DNA from: Sporobacter sp963675425
GTDB taxonomy: Bacteria; Bacillota; Clostridia; Oscillospirales; Oscillospiraceae
NCBI GenBank assembly: GCA_963675425.1
Contig: OY776214.1
Span: forward strand, 2,356,001 to 2,420,000
Direction of reading: 5' to 3'
DNA length: 64,000 nucleotides
Shown here: positions 33,857-42,966 of the stretch, in pieces
Numbering within the stretch: position 1 is the first letter of the stretch
How the letters are laid out: each line of letters starts with the position of its first letter
Position numbers and translations under genes: made by a program
Notes under the pieces: model-generated
The model's database searches: none
The model's input: the letters and a program-made list of their open reading frames with translations, nothing else
Told to the model about the DNA's origin: nothing

Positions 33857-34060
33857 TAGACCCACGTGTTACCCTCCTGTTTAATAGAGGATGTAAAGTG
33901 TGTGCATGTTGGTAAGTTCGTATTTCATAACAATGATAAGAGTGTTATCACGGTATTCCCCGATTGGTGCGCTGAAACGTATAGGCCGTGTAATGGTATA
34001 TTGAATTTGTAACGCACCTGTCTAATAGATTACAATATCTATTAGGAAGAGGGGTTAACA

Positions 34061-34342
34061 ATGCAAACTATTACCGACGAAACAAAGAAAAAAGTAGTCA
34101 AATTACACGTTCAGGACGGTCGAACCATATCCAGCCTTGCTGTTGAATATGGAGTCTGTAAAGCAACCATTTCGAATTGGGTTCGAGCTTATCGTGAAGA
34201 ATGCCAGACCAATGATGCCGCTAAATCAGAATACGAATTAATGCGGGAGGTTCGGCAGCTCCGACAAGAACTTGCGGAAGCGAAGAAAGAAAATGACTTT
34301 CTAAAAAAAGCAGCGGCATTCTTTGCGAAGGAAATCGATTAG
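34061..34342 (+). CDS. IS3-family transposase OrfA
   Basis: A 93-residue DNA-binding protein with an HTH (VKLHVQDGRTISSLAVEYGV, then KATISNWVRAYR) and a C-terminal coiled coil (YELMREVRQLRQELAEAKKEN). An A7 run at 34303-34309 lies in CTA AAA AAA GCA, from which a -1 shift enters the orfB frame with no stop before GTG 34342. A fused OrfAB transposase can therefore be made, as in other IS3 elements. Confidence 0.92.
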   Translation: MQTITDETKKKVVKLHVQDGRTISSLAVEYGVCKATISNWVRAYREECQTNDAAKSEYELMREVRQLRQELAEAKKENDFLKKAAAFFAKEID

Positions 34343-35199
34343 TGGCATATCGATTCATAGAAAATCATCAAAAAAGATTCGGAATTCGCTGGCTATTGAA
34401 GCGAATGCGAATATTTCCAAACGCATACTACAATTATCTAAAGCAAACCAAGGCCCCGTATTTGGCTAAGAAGGAAGAAATCCTCCGTGAGATTAAAGAT
34501 ATTTATCATGAATTCGGCGGGATCCTGGGCCACCGAAGCATGCGTATCTTTCTCGCAAGGAAACAGATATTTTTAAGCAAAAACACTGTTCACAATTACA
34601 TGAACAAGGAGCTTCATCTGCAATGTGTTTGCCGTCGCAAGCGGCCAGGATATCAAAAAGGACGTGCCCACAAAATCTTCCCGAACCTCGTCAAACAAAA
34701 TTTCGCGACAAGCCAAGCCAATCAGGTTTGGTGTACAGATTTTACCTACATTTTTCTTACCAACGGTTCTGTTCGATACAACTGCACCGTCATTGACTTA
34801 TATGACCGAAGCGTTGTTTCAAGCGAAACCGGTAACTGGATTACGAGTGATTTGGCAATCAGGACTCTTGAAAAAGCACTCCATTGCCAGAAGAAGCTAC
34901 CCGAAAATCTGATACTTCATTCAGATCAAGGGAGCCAATTCACCTCTCTTCAGTTCGTTCTCTACTGTCAGCAAAATCGCATCACTCAGAGTATGAGTGC
35001 AGCAGGTTGTCCTTACGACAATGCGCCTATGGAGCGATATTACAATACTTTCAAAGCGGAACTGATAAATCGCTTTAATTTTCGTACCGACGAAGAATTA
35101 TCTCTTGCTGTTTCGGAGTACGCTTATGTTTGGTACAATCAGGTTCGCCCACACTCATACAACGACTATCTGACGCCTTGTGAAGCAAGATTTCGTTAG
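34342..35199 (+). CDS. IS3-family transposase OrfB (DDE integrase domain)
   Basis: A 285-residue catalytic domain. It contains HTH_21 (KEEILREIKDIYHEFGGILGH), then the rve integrase core with the DDE residues in WCTDFTYI, LHSDQGSQFTS and the Glu in NAPMERYYNTFKAELI. The N-terminus begins at GTG 34342 within the orfA stop, but the protein is probably made as the frameshift fusion. The motifs are complete, so the element could still transpose. Confidence 0.93.
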   Translation: MAYRFIENHQKRFGIRWLLKRMRIFPNAYYNYLKQTKAPYLAKKEEILREIKDIYHEFGGILGHRSMRIFLARKQIFLSKNTVHNYMNKELHLQCVCRRKRPGYQKGRAHKIFPNLVKQNFATSQANQVWCTDFTYIFLTNGSVRYNCTVIDLYDRSVVSSETGNWITSDLAIRTLEKALHCQKKLPENLILHSDQGSQFTSLQFVLYCQQNRITQSMSAAGCPYDNAPMERYYNTFKAELINRFNFRTDEELSLAVSEYAYVWYNQVRPHSYNDYLTPCEARFR

Positions 35200-35261
35200 A
35201 TTTATTTAGACAGCGGCGTTACAAATTTGCTTGACCATTACACCGGTCTATAATGCAAAAT

Positions 35262-35885
35262 CTATGCTTTACATTCTCCATCTGTTAATCGGTATTTCCA
35301 TACTATATGGACAAAAATCGCGACGACGAAGCCAATTAGCCATCCGCCTAAAACATCGCCTGCATAATGAACACCCAAATAAATGCGGCTAAATCCAATT
35401 GCGATAGTAAGTGTTATACAAGCGATAGATAGTGCGATTTTTGCTGGCTTATTTTTTACGTACTTAATAATAAGCAGTATGAGCATCGTGTAAAGCGATG
35501 CGTTTATCATTGCGTGGCCACTTGGGAAGCTGTAACTTGTTTCGTTGATCAACCGCAAAATGTTCGGCCGTTCCCTTGCAAAGATATCTTTCAGCACGAC
35601 GTTTAGTATCGCCGATAAAATCACTGCGCCAGAGACGGGCAATGCGATTGTTTTTCTGGATTTCGGGATAATAATCAAGAATAAACAAAAAGAGATGACG
35701 ATGGTCGAGTCGCCGGCGTGGGTAATCACCTTAACGATGGCCGTTAAGTACGGTGACATATGCTCAATGGCCTCGCTATAGGCCCATCCCTCAAAACCCA
35801 CCGTTATTCCAGCCAGCACGCAAACGGCGAGCATAATAAAAAGTACAAGCGGCACAATAATGAGCCAGACGTTCCGTTTGTTCAC
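35262..35885 (-). CDS. PAP2-family phosphatase (membrane lipid/undecaprenyl pyrophosphate type)
   Basis: A roughly 207-residue membrane protein with six predicted spans. The PAP2 triad is complete: KDIFARERP (motif 1), FPSGHAM (motif 2) and SRIYLGVHYAGD (motif 3). Such proteins dephosphorylate undecaprenyl pyrophosphate or phosphatidate on the outer face of the membrane. The GTG at 35885 is preferred because AGGAA precedes it; a GTG at 35903 is also in frame. It lies at the right edge of the IS and next to MFS, UppP and DedA genes, a cluster hinting at lipid-carrier recycling. Confidence 0.88.
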   Translation of the reverse strand: MNKRNVWLIIVPLVLFIMLAVCVLAGITVGFEGWAYSEAIEHMSPYLTAIVKVITHAGDSTIVISFCLFLIIIPKSRKTIALPVSGAVILSAILNVVLKDIFARERPNILRLINETSYSFPSGHAMINASLYTMLILLIIKYVKNKPAKIALSIACITLTIAIGFSRIYLGVHYAGDVLGGWLIGFVVAIFVHIVWKYRLTDGECKA

Positions 35886-35931
35886 CTTGTTTCCTGCTTT
35901 CACTGAATTTCAACTTAAGTAACCAGGATAT

Positions 35932-37104
35932 TCATGCACATATTTGCTTTTTTCTCGATTTAAGTATAACTGCTATCAACAGTGCCGATATCAACCCGAC
36001 AATACCCCCGAAAAAAAATGGTGCATTCGAGTTGATCTTATCCCACATAACGCCCGCGATGATAGACGACAGCAGAAGTCCAACGCCCTGTAGCATCCCA
36101 TACAGTCCAAGTATCGTCCCCCTGAGGTCCGTTGGCGCTTTTTCCGATATATAGGCCCTTTCCGCGCCGCTGATGAATGCGTTGTAAGCGCCGTAAGCGA
36201 TGAACAGCAGCACAATCGCAGGCTTGGAAGACAGAAACGCAAAGCCGAGATATACCAGTCCATAGATTAAGTAGCCCGGAACAAGAATCCTGCTCCTTCC
36301 GTATTTGTCCGACAGCCTTCCTGCCGGAATTGCAAGGGCTGAAGCAGCGACGTTGAAAATGAGATACAGCAATATGACCTGTGCCGGTAAAAAGCCTTGT
36401 TCCTGCGCTTTTAACAGAAGAAATGTATTTGAGGAATTCCCAAGACTGAATACGAAGATGACCGCCAAATACATCTTAAGATTACTGTCGAGTTTCAATC
36501 CACGAAGCCTTATTTTTTCGCAAGGCTTATCCTCACACCGGTTTTCCCGAACTGCAAAAATGATAAGGATACCAGCAACAGCGGGGATGATTGCTAACAA
36601 AAACGCCTGATGATAACCGAGATTAACCGCAATAAAGATATACGCCAGAAGTGCGCCCAGAGATGATCCGGCCATATCCAACATCTTGTGTAAGCCAAAT
36701 GAGCCGCCAAGCTTTTTCTTATCACTCGATTGAGCAACAAGCGCGTCACGCGGGGCTGTGCGGATGCCTTTGCCGGTTCTGTCAATAACACGTGCAACAA
36801 GGACACCGGGCCACGAGACTGCAATAAGTAAAATGAGTTTGTAGACAATCGAAGCGGTATAGCCTACAAAGGCAAGCCGTTTCTTATTGTGATACAGGTC
36901 GCCGATATATCCGCTGAAAACCTTGAGCAGCGATGCAATGCTCTCTGCAATTCCCTCAATGACTCCGACTATTGCCGGTGTTGCGCCAAGTGTCGCCGTC
37001 AAAAAGAGGGGAACAAGCGGATAAACCATCTCAGTGCTCATATCGACGAACATACTGACCAGACCAAGCAAGACAATATTGGAGATAATCTTTTTTCTGC
37101 TCAT
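35932..37104 (-). CDS. MFS transporter
   Basis: A 390-residue major facilitator with twelve predicted spans. The loop 2-3 segment GYIGDLYHNKKRLA and the RTGKGIRTAPRDALVAQ stretch near residue 115 are typical of a proton-driven exporter branch. A second half-motif, AGRLSDKYGRSRI, follows the midpoint. Substrate unknown; the neighbours suggest a lipid or envelope-stress context rather than nutrient uptake. Confidence 0.85.
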   Translation of the reverse strand: MSRKKIISNIVLLGLVSMFVDMSTEMVYPLVPLFLTATLGATPAIVGVIEGIAESIASLLKVFSGYIGDLYHNKKRLAFVGYTASIVYKLILLIAVSWPGVLVARVIDRTGKGIRTAPRDALVAQSSDKKKLGGSFGLHKMLDMAGSSLGALLAYIFIAVNLGYHQAFLLAIIPAVAGILIIFAVRENRCEDKPCEKIRLRGLKLDSNLKMYLAVIFVFSLGNSSNTFLLLKAQEQGFLPAQVILLYLIFNVAASALAIPAGRLSDKYGRSRILVPGYLIYGLVYLGFAFLSSKPAIVLLFIAYGAYNAFISGAERAYISEKAPTDLRGTILGLYGMLQGVGLLLSSIIAGVMWDKINSNAPFFFGGIVGLISALLIAVILKSRKKQICA

Positions 37105-37196
37105 TTTAAGACCCGCCCCTTTTAGTGTCGAACAACAGTACTTTTATTATAATACTCGCTTTCTGTCAAAAGCAATGAAACGATACTATATGACGT

Positions 37197-37991
37197 TTAA
37201 TCAGTACCTCCTCTGATGACATAAAGCGCTATGATAACTGCGCCGATTATGAAACGGTATATTGAGAACACCGCAAAGCCCTTCGTTTTCAGATAATTGA
37301 GCAGGAATTTGATGCTCAGCGCGCCCACGACGGCTGCGGTTAAAATTGCCGTTATGAAAGCAGCTGCGTTGATCGGCGCATGGATGATGTCTTTAGCGTG
37401 ATAAAGAGCATCGCCTAGAATAATAGGCGCTGACATAAGAAAGGTGAACTTCGCGATTCCCTCCCGGGTGACGCCGGCAAACCGCCCGACCGTCATGGTG
37501 ATGCCGGAACGCGAGACTCCTGGAATAATCGCAAAAACCTGTGCAAGACCGACAATAAGACTTTTCTTTGTGTTCATTTGCTCTAATTGTGTGGTGTTCG
37601 TACCCTTTTTATCGGCAATATAAAGTAAAATACCCATCAGAATCAGCATCATTCCAATAAGAAGCGGGTTACGAATTAATGAGGCATATTGATCCAGAAG
37701 AACGCCGAACAGCGCGCCCGGAACAGTCGCCAAAACAACGAACCAGAAAAGTTTGCTGTCGGCTGAGCGCGGCGCTGTGAAGCCGGCCTTGATAATTCTG
37801 AGCCAATCCTTAATAAAAAACAAAATAACAGCCACAGCGGTGCCGAGATGCAAAGCAACGTCAAAGACAGCGCCGGGGTCCTGCCAGCCTGTAATCCACG
37901 GGAGAAGCGTCAGATGCGCCGTGCTTGAAATCGGGAGAAACTCCGAGATGCCTTGTATAATTCCGTATATAATTGCCTGAAATACGTTCAT
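37197..37991 (-). CDS. uppP: Undecaprenyl-diphosphatase (UppP/BacA)
   Basis: A 264-residue polytopic enzyme that turns undecaprenyl pyrophosphate into the monophosphate carrier, essential for peptidoglycan and giving bacitracin resistance when overproduced. The motif GISEFLPISSTAHLTL appears near residue 15, and the second motif IPGVSRSGITMTVGR near residue 160; both are catalytic hallmarks. ATG 37991 follows AGGGTGG; the frame is open to 38015. It is one of three candidate lipid-carrier enzymes in this block (with PAP2 and DedA). Confidence 0.95.
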   Translation of the reverse strand: MNVFQAIIYGIIQGISEFLPISSTAHLTLLPWITGWQDPGAVFDVALHLGTAVAVILFFIKDWLRIIKAGFTAPRSADSKLFWFVVLATVPGALFGVLLDQYASLIRNPLLIGMMLILMGILLYIADKKGTNTTQLEQMNTKKSLIVGLAQVFAIIPGVSRSGITMTVGRFAGVTREGIAKFTFLMSAPIILGDALYHAKDIIHAPINAAAFITAILTAAVVGALSIKFLLNYLKTKGFAVFSIYRFIIGAVIIALYVIRGGTD

Positions 37992-38013
37992 TATGCCACC
38001 CTTTATGCCCCCC

Positions 38014-38043
38014 AAAGATGCAGTTCTTTGACCTGCATCTTTT
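38014..38043 (-). terminator. Bidirectional terminator-like hairpin
   Basis: AAAGATGCAG pairs with CTGCATCTTT around 9 nt. It lies between the membrane-protein gene ending at 38150 and uppP, both on the minus strand. T runs flank both sides only weakly. Confidence 0.5.
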
Positions 38044-38149
38044 GAAAGCTCATTCGCTTCAGACTTTGTTTGAATATTCCCCAGTCTACAGCGGGGATAT
38101 TCAAATGATTTTATCTATATTAAACGGAACAACGGTGCCGTTGTTCACA

Positions 38150-39466
38150 TTATTGCTGAAAAGCAGACAGTGATTGATTCAATGCGTCCTGGCATTTTGT
38201 TTTGTCCGGATTGACAGCGCGCACCTGCCTGAGGACCGTATCGATGGTGCCGTCAATTTCATTCCATTTTGCGGTATCCTTCGGTTTGAGTAATGCCTGG
38301 CTGTTATCCCAGGTGAGTTCGAGGTCATTGGCTCCTGATTTCGCTGTCGCCATATCACCCGTATTAACAGCGGCCAGCATGTCCTGCTCTATCTTGATAA
38401 ACGCCGACACATCACCAAGCTTTGCGGTATTCGCCGCCGCACCGGAAGATGCAGATGCAGTAGGATCGGTCAACGATATGCTTTCCTGAATTGAATTTGA
38501 ATCCTGTCCTATGGCAAGCGCAGCGGTTGTTATCGACTCATTAACGAGTTTCGTGTGCCGCATATAATACCCTGTTCCGCCTGCCAAGACAAAAACCAGG
38601 ACAACGGCAACGACTTGCACGTAAACCGGGCGGCCAGTTACTGCTTGCTCCGTAGCGATACCAGCTCTTTTTATTTCTAGATCCTTTTTTGTGATAGCAA
38701 GATAAAAGACCGTAACAAGAATTGCCGCCAGAAAAATAAAGCTTGTGATCGTCGCACCCAGACCCAGACCGCCGAATTTGACAGGCTGGGAGAGATAATC
38801 CCCAAGTGACGCGCCCAACGGTCGTGTCATAATATACGCAATCCAGAAGGACAGGACTGAGTCAAGCCCTAGTTTGTACGCGATTCCGTCCAGGACAACG
38901 ACCGATACGACAATGATTCCCGTGACAAGATATCCGAGTCCGAGGCTTTCCGCCATCAAATCGCCGGCCGCAGTACCGAGAGCAAATGTAAAGAGAATCG
39001 CAAGCCAGTAAAAGGCTTCCCGGCGCGAGGTAAAAATCGAGTGAATCGCTAGAGTCTTTTCACTGGCGTACCATGCAATAAAGGTCATTGCTAAAAGCAA
39101 GGTAAATACTATTGTGCTAATCTCCAACGGGATGCCTATCGCATCCGTCATATTGTCGGTGACTAGTGTCCCGAAAACACTGATGAGGACGACTGTCAGC
39201 CAATAGATACCGGGAATATATTTCTTTGATTTAAATTGCAGGGTTAGGACGACAGCCAATAATAAGCCAGCTATGATTGACGTCCCGGTCAGTCCTAAGC
39301 CCAGATTGACATTTAAAAAATCAGATGCTGTTTCGCCGACGGTTGTACAAAGCACCTTTATGATCCAGAAAAACACTGTAATTTGTGGCACCTTGCTCAG
39401 CATTTTGTTGTTCTTGATCTTCTGAGAATTCATGTCCTGATTTCCCAGGCTGCTGTTCATTTCCAT
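38150..39466 (-). CDS. Multi-pass membrane protein (COG4705-like) with extracytoplasmic tail
   Basis: A 438-residue protein. Residues 25-275 contain about eight spans in an internally duplicated layout: FFWIIKVLCTTVGETASDFL in the first half and TFALGTAAGDLMAES in the second. A membrane span near residue 285 precedes a soluble, Ala/Ser-rich tail to the C-terminus with many conserved-looking charged residues. Resemblance to the COG4705 family (uncharacterised membrane-anchored proteins) is by the repeated GE/AxD pattern. Function is unknown. It is divergent from the first two-component system, so it may be that system's target. Confidence 0.7.
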   Translation of the reverse strand: MEMNSSLGNQDMNSQKIKNNKMLSKVPQITVFFWIIKVLCTTVGETASDFLNVNLGLGLTGTSIIAGLLLAVVLTLQFKSKKYIPGIYWLTVVLISVFGTLVTDNMTDAIGIPLEISTIVFTLLLAMTFIAWYASEKTLAIHSIFTSRREAFYWLAILFTFALGTAAGDLMAESLGLGYLVTGIIVVSVVVLDGIAYKLGLDSVLSFWIAYIMTRPLGASLGDYLSQPVKFGGLGLGATITSFIFLAAILVTVFYLAITKKDLEIKRAGIATEQAVTGRPVYVQVVAVVLVFVLAGGTGYYMRHTKLVNESITTAALAIGQDSNSIQESISLTDPTASASSGAAANTAKLGDVSAFIKIEQDMLAAVNTGDMATAKSGANDLELTWDNSQALLKPKDTAKWNEIDGTIDTVLRQVRAVNPDKTKCQDALNQSLSAFQQ

Positions 39467-39512
39467 AATTTCGCCCCTTTAAGCTTGATAGGCGCATTGT
39501 ACTTTTTGAAGA

Positions 39513-39529
39513 TTAAGCCAACATTAATC
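39513..39529. promoter_or_regulatory. Candidate response-regulator site
   Basis: TTAAGCCAACATTAATC, with half-sites TTAA and TTAAT spaced about 10 nt as OmpR-type proteins prefer. A near match, TTAACCTGAGATTAATC, is present at 42884-42900. It lies in the divergent gap between the membrane protein and the OmpR/HK genes. Confidence 0.45.
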
Positions 39530-39632
39530 CAGTTGTTAACAATATATGTCGAGTTTGGTCCGCGAAATTTAATGGCATATTAATTTATTTGTCTTATAAT
39601 ATATACATAATCTGGCCGGAAGGTGGCTGACC

Positions 39633-40307
39633 ATGCGAATACTGCTCGTTGAAGATAATCAGTCAATACTTGTTGCTACATCAAAGAGACTTGAAAGCAA
39701 TGGGTACAGCGTGGATACTTGCAAAAATGGACAAGACGCACAGGAATTCATTTCCCTGACGCCATATGACTGTATTGTTCTGGACATCATGCTGCCCGGA
39801 CTTGACGGCCTTTCGGTTCTTAAGGAAATGCGGCAGCACAGCAACAACACGCCTGTCTTACTGCTGACAGCCAAAGATGCGATAGAAGACCGTGTCGCCG
39901 GGCTTGACGCTGGGGCTGATGATTATCTTGTGAAGCCTTTTGCGCTGGACGAGCTTCTGGCCAGAATCCGCGCGCTGCTGAGGCGGCAAGGTGCAGAGCG
40001 GAAAAACGAACTGAGCATCTACGACCTATCGGTTGATCTTGCTAACCACGATGTCGTCAGAGCGGGCAAAAAAATCGAACTGACAAGTAAAGAATTTGCG
40101 ATACTCGAATATCTGCTGCGAAACAAGAATAGAATCCTGACCCGCGAACAGATTGTCGAGCATGTTTGGAATTACGACTTCGACTGTTCGTCGAATATCA
40201 TTGATGTTTATATCCGCTATCTCCGGTCCAAAATCGACGAGGGTTTTAATAAAAAGCTGATTACAACCATCCGCGGCAGCGGCTACATCATCAAGGAGAG
40301 CGAATGA
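39633..40307 (+). CDS. OmpR-family response regulator
   Basis: A 224-residue regulator with receiver (phospho-acceptor Asp51 in VLDIMLPG, Lys in LVKPF) and a C-terminal winged helix (ILTREQIVEHVWNYDFDCSSN, then NIIDVYIRYLRSKID). GGAAGGTGG precedes the ATG. It overlaps the sensor kinase start by 4 nt, forming a standard pair. It is divergent from the membrane-protein gene and 53 residues longer than a stand-alone receiver; nothing is missing. Confidence 0.95.
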   Translation: MRILLVEDNQSILVATSKRLESNGYSVDTCKNGQDAQEFISLTPYDCIVLDIMLPGLDGLSVLKEMRQHSNNTPVLLLTAKDAIEDRVAGLDAGADDYLVKPFALDELLARIRALLRRQGAERKNELSIYDLSVDLANHDVVRAGKKIELTSKEFAILEYLLRNKNRILTREQIVEHVWNYDFDCSSNIIDVYIRYLRSKIDEGFNKKLITTIRGSGYIIKESE

Positions 40308-41653
40308 AAAATCTGCCAATCAAATGGAAGATCATGCTTTGGTATACGGCTTTGCTCGCATTGCTGCTGGCAATCATTCTTCCACTGATGTACCTGTTCA
40401 TGTCTGATAATTTATATCGCGATGCCGAGACTCTGCTGCAGTCGGAAGTCGGACGTGTCGTAGAATCTCTTGAAGCTGAAAAAAATACGATTAAGCTGGA
40501 TAGTGACTTTGAGCTTGTCAGCTCCGGCGTGTCCGTGGCTGTTTTTTCTCCGGCAAACGAGCTGACCTCGGGTAAATTGCCGTCGGATATCAATTTGCCG
40601 GTCGAGCCGAATGAAGCAGGCGTTTATAGGCTCGAAATTCACGACAACAGATATCTTGTTCTTGACTATAAGCTGATGCAAAACGGCAAGGACCTTGGCT
40701 GGCTGAGAGCCGTTAAACAGCTCGACGCAGTTGATAGAACCCTGGACATCCTAAAGTTGTTTATTTTAATCGTTATCCCCTGTTATCTCGGGATTGCATT
40801 AGTCGGCGGATTTTTCGTCGCTAAACGGTCGCTGGTACCAATCAGTGATATTACAAAAACTGCTAAACAGATCGGCCAGAATGATCTCAAAAGAAGACTT
40901 AGGATGACTGGTCCAAAAGATGAAATCGGCTTGCTGGCCGACACGTTTGACGACATGCTGGATCGTTTGGAATATTCATTTGAGCGGGAAAAGCGTTTTT
41001 CCTCGGATGTTTCCCACGAGCTTCGGACACCTGTCACCGCCATCATGGTGAGTGCAGAGGAGGCCTTAAGTGGGAACAAGGCGGAACTTGAGTATAAGCA
41101 AACTCTGGCTACGATCTTGAAAGAAAGCAAAATTATGAATACGATGATCTCGCAGCTTCTCATGATGGCCAGAAGTGATAGTGGTAAATATCAGTTTGAT
41201 ATGGAATCCATCGACGTCAGCGCGCTCACGGCAGCCATTATCGAGCAGTACTCTGAAAGCCTAGACAATAAAGACGTAAATATCTCGTATGAAATTGAGA
41301 AAGATATTGTTTTGGTTGTTGAACAAACCCTTTATATGCGTCTGCTTATCAACCTTATCGATAATGCCATGAAATACACCAAGCCCGGTGGATTTGTTAA
41401 AGTATTTCTGAAAAAAAGCAAAAATCAGGTCATACTATCCGTTGAAGACAACGGTATTGGGATATCTGCCGAGAATCTCCCGAAGATATGGGATCGTTTT
41501 TTTAAAGCCGAACCGTCGAGGATCGATGCGAGTCCTGGCCTGGGTCTTTCTATGGTCAAGTGGATCGCGGATATCCATGGCGCAAAGGTTTCCGTCAAAA
41601 GTGAGCTCAACAAAGGCAGTATATTCGAGGTGCATTTCAATCAGGAAGATTAA
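40304..41653 (+). CDS. Sensor histidine kinase (first two-component system)
   Basis: A 449-residue kinase. Two membrane spans (about 12-32 and 150-172) flank an extracytoplasmic sensor of about 115 residues. HAMP follows, then HisKA with the phospho-His in VSHELRTPV, then HATPase with LINLIDNAMKYT, VEDNGIGI and PGLGLSMV. It phosphorylates the OmpR-type partner. Signal unknown; the surrounding lipid-carrier and exporter genes suggest envelope or antimicrobial-peptide stress (inference). Confidence 0.95.
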   Translation: MKNLPIKWKIMLWYTALLALLLAIILPLMYLFMSDNLYRDAETLLQSEVGRVVESLEAEKNTIKLDSDFELVSSGVSVAVFSPANELTSGKLPSDINLPVEPNEAGVYRLEIHDNRYLVLDYKLMQNGKDLGWLRAVKQLDAVDRTLDILKLFILIVIPCYLGIALVGGFFVAKRSLVPISDITKTAKQIGQNDLKRRLRMTGPKDEIGLLADTFDDMLDRLEYSFEREKRFSSDVSHELRTPVTAIMVSAEEALSGNKAELEYKQTLATILKESKIMNTMISQLLMMARSDSGKYQFDMESIDVSALTAAIIEQYSESLDNKDVNISYEIEKDIVLVVEQTLYMRLLINLIDNAMKYTKPGGFVKVFLKKSKNQVILSVEDNGIGISAENLPKIWDRFFKAEPSRIDASPGLGLSMVKWIADIHGAKVSVKSELNKGSIFEVHFNQED

Positions 41654-41675
41654 GATTTTTAGTGAAAATCAAGAT

Positions 41676-42176
41676 ATGCAGCATAGGGCCGGTGGTATAT
41701 TTCATCTCAGTTTTGAATTGGCGCTGCTGGTAAAAGCCTTCGATGCCTTCGTTGAGATATTATGCGGCGTTCTTCTCATTTTCCTAAATCCATCTGCGGC
41801 AAATCAGTTTATAGTTCAGCTGACGCGGGAGGAGCTGTCCGAGGATCCCAATGATATCATCGCCAATGCGCTTATTCATTTTGGACAGAGCTTCTCAATC
41901 AGCGCGCAGCATTTTGGGATATTTTATCTTTTGTCACACGGTATTCTAAAGATTATTCTCGTCTATCTGCTTTGGAGAAAAAAGCTGTGGGCGTATCCGG
42001 CGGCTATTGTCCTGCTTTTTGTATTCGTTGTATATCAGGTCTACAAAATCGCCCTAACAGCATCTTTGATGATGATGTTGTTGACGTTGCTTGATGTTGT
42101 CGTCATTGCACTAACTTTCATTGAATACAGAAATCAAAAGCTCCATAAACAAAAAAATGAAGGAAGCCTGATGTAA
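41676..42176 (+). CDS. DUF2127 family membrane protein
   Basis: A roughly 166-residue membrane protein of the DUF2127 family, with a FHLSFELALLVKAFDAFVEI start, the LSHGILKIILVYLL segment and four predicted spans. The ORF extends upstream inside the kinase gene, but the family start matches ATG 41676, 22 nt after the kinase stop; the ribosome binding site is weak. It forms the last plus-strand gene of the two-component operon and ends in a bidirectional terminator. Function unknown. Confidence 0.75.
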   Translation: MQHRAGGIFHLSFELALLVKAFDAFVEILCGVLLIFLNPSAANQFIVQLTREELSEDPNDIIANALIHFGQSFSISAQHFGIFYLLSHGILKIILVYLLWRKKLWAYPAAIVLLFVFVVYQVYKIALTASLMMMLLTLLDVVVIALTFIEYRNQKLHKQKNEGSLM

Positions 42177-42192
42177 TCGTCAGGCTTCCTTC
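42159..42192. terminator. Bidirectional terminator between convergent genes
   Basis: GAAGGAAGCCTGA pairs perfectly with TCAGGCTTCCTTC around 8 nt. It overlaps the 3' ends of both the DUF2127 gene and the DedA gene and is preceded by A and followed by T residues, so it can stop transcription in both directions. Confidence 0.9.
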
Positions 42193-42827
42193 TTTGGCTG
42201 TGATTTGCGTAATATTTTAGCTTTAAAAAATGAAATAATGACCGGAAGCAAAGAAACGAGTATAATGACCAAAATAACCGTTGAAAAGTTTTTCTTCACA
42301 ACAGGAATGTTGCCGAAAAAGTAACCAAGCACCGAGGCAATGGTCACCCAGGATATTACGCCGACAATATTGAAGGTCATAAAGCGTCTGTAATGCATCC
42401 GTCCGATGCCGGCCACAAACGGTGTAAACTGCCTGATAATAGGTACAAAGCGCGAGAGGATGATTGCTTTACCGCCGTGCTTATCATAAAAAATCTGAGC
42501 TTTATCGATGTTTTCACGGCTGAAGAAGCGCCCCTTTGCCCGATTGTACAGTCTTTTTCCTACCGAATGTCCGATGTAGTAATTGAGCATATCACCAAAA
42601 AATGCAGCCGTGAAGCAAATTACAGCCAGAACCCAAATGTTCAGGAGTCCCGCTGCGGCGAAAGCCGCGCATGCGAAAATCAGAGAATCTCCCGGCAATG
42701 GTGCGAACAAACCGGTCTCAGCAAAGAGAATCAAAAACGTCAGAAGGTATATCAGCAAGCCGTATTGGCTGATAAAATTTGTAAGGAAGGTGTCTAGATG
42801 GAACAGAAATTCAAAAACAGCATTCAT
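42180..42827 (-). CDS. DedA-family membrane protein
   Basis: A 215-residue SNARE-associated/DedA protein. DedA members include undecaprenyl-phosphate flippases (UptA) needed to return the lipid carrier. Visible family features are FAPLPGDSLIFACAAFAAAG near residue 42 with the E/P-GD motif, and RFVPIIRQFTPFVAGIGRM near residue 125 with the conserved R-x-x-P-x-x-R pattern. A CAGGAGAA sequence precedes the ATG. It is one of three carrier-recycling candidates here. Confidence 0.93.
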   Translation of the reverse strand: MNAVFEFLFHLDTFLTNFISQYGLLIYLLTFLILFAETGLFAPLPGDSLIFACAAFAAAGLLNIWVLAVICFTAAFFGDMLNYYIGHSVGKRLYNRAKGRFFSRENIDKAQIFYDKHGGKAIILSRFVPIIRQFTPFVAGIGRMHYRRFMTFNIVGVISWVTIASVLGYFFGNIPVVKKNFSTVILVIILVSLLPVIISFFKAKILRKSQPKKEA

Positions 42828-42883
42828 GATTGAACAATTTCTCCTGAAGAAATAACTTATACAATGATATTACCCTATCAAAA

Positions 42884-42900
42884 TTAACCTGAGATTAATC
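42884..42900. promoter_or_regulatory. Candidate response-regulator site
   Basis: TTAACCTGAGATTAATC resembles the site at 39513-39529 (TTAAGCCAACATTAATC). It lies between the divergent DedA gene and the small ORF at 42967, about 57 nt upstream of the DedA start, suggesting shared control by the first two-component system. Confidence 0.45.
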
Positions 42901-42966
42901 TTTAGTAACTAAAATTAAATTATCCTGGTTCTCCTACCTAGAAGTAATGACGAGGGGGGTGATATT

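Larger units (their letters stand above)
33989..35242 (+). mobile_element. IS3-family (IS150-type) insertion sequence, complete
   Basis: It spans 1254 bp bounded by imperfect terminal inverted repeats of about 38 bp. The left end begins TGTAATGGTATATTG and includes ATTTGTAACGC and CTGTCTAA. The right end reads, on the opposite strand, TGTAATGGTCAAGC with ATTTGTAACGC and CTGTCTAA. A 3-bp CCG is present at both outer flanks (33986-33988 and 35243-35245) as the likely target duplication. It encodes orfA and orfB with a frameshift window. It looks intact and possibly active. Confidence 0.9.
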
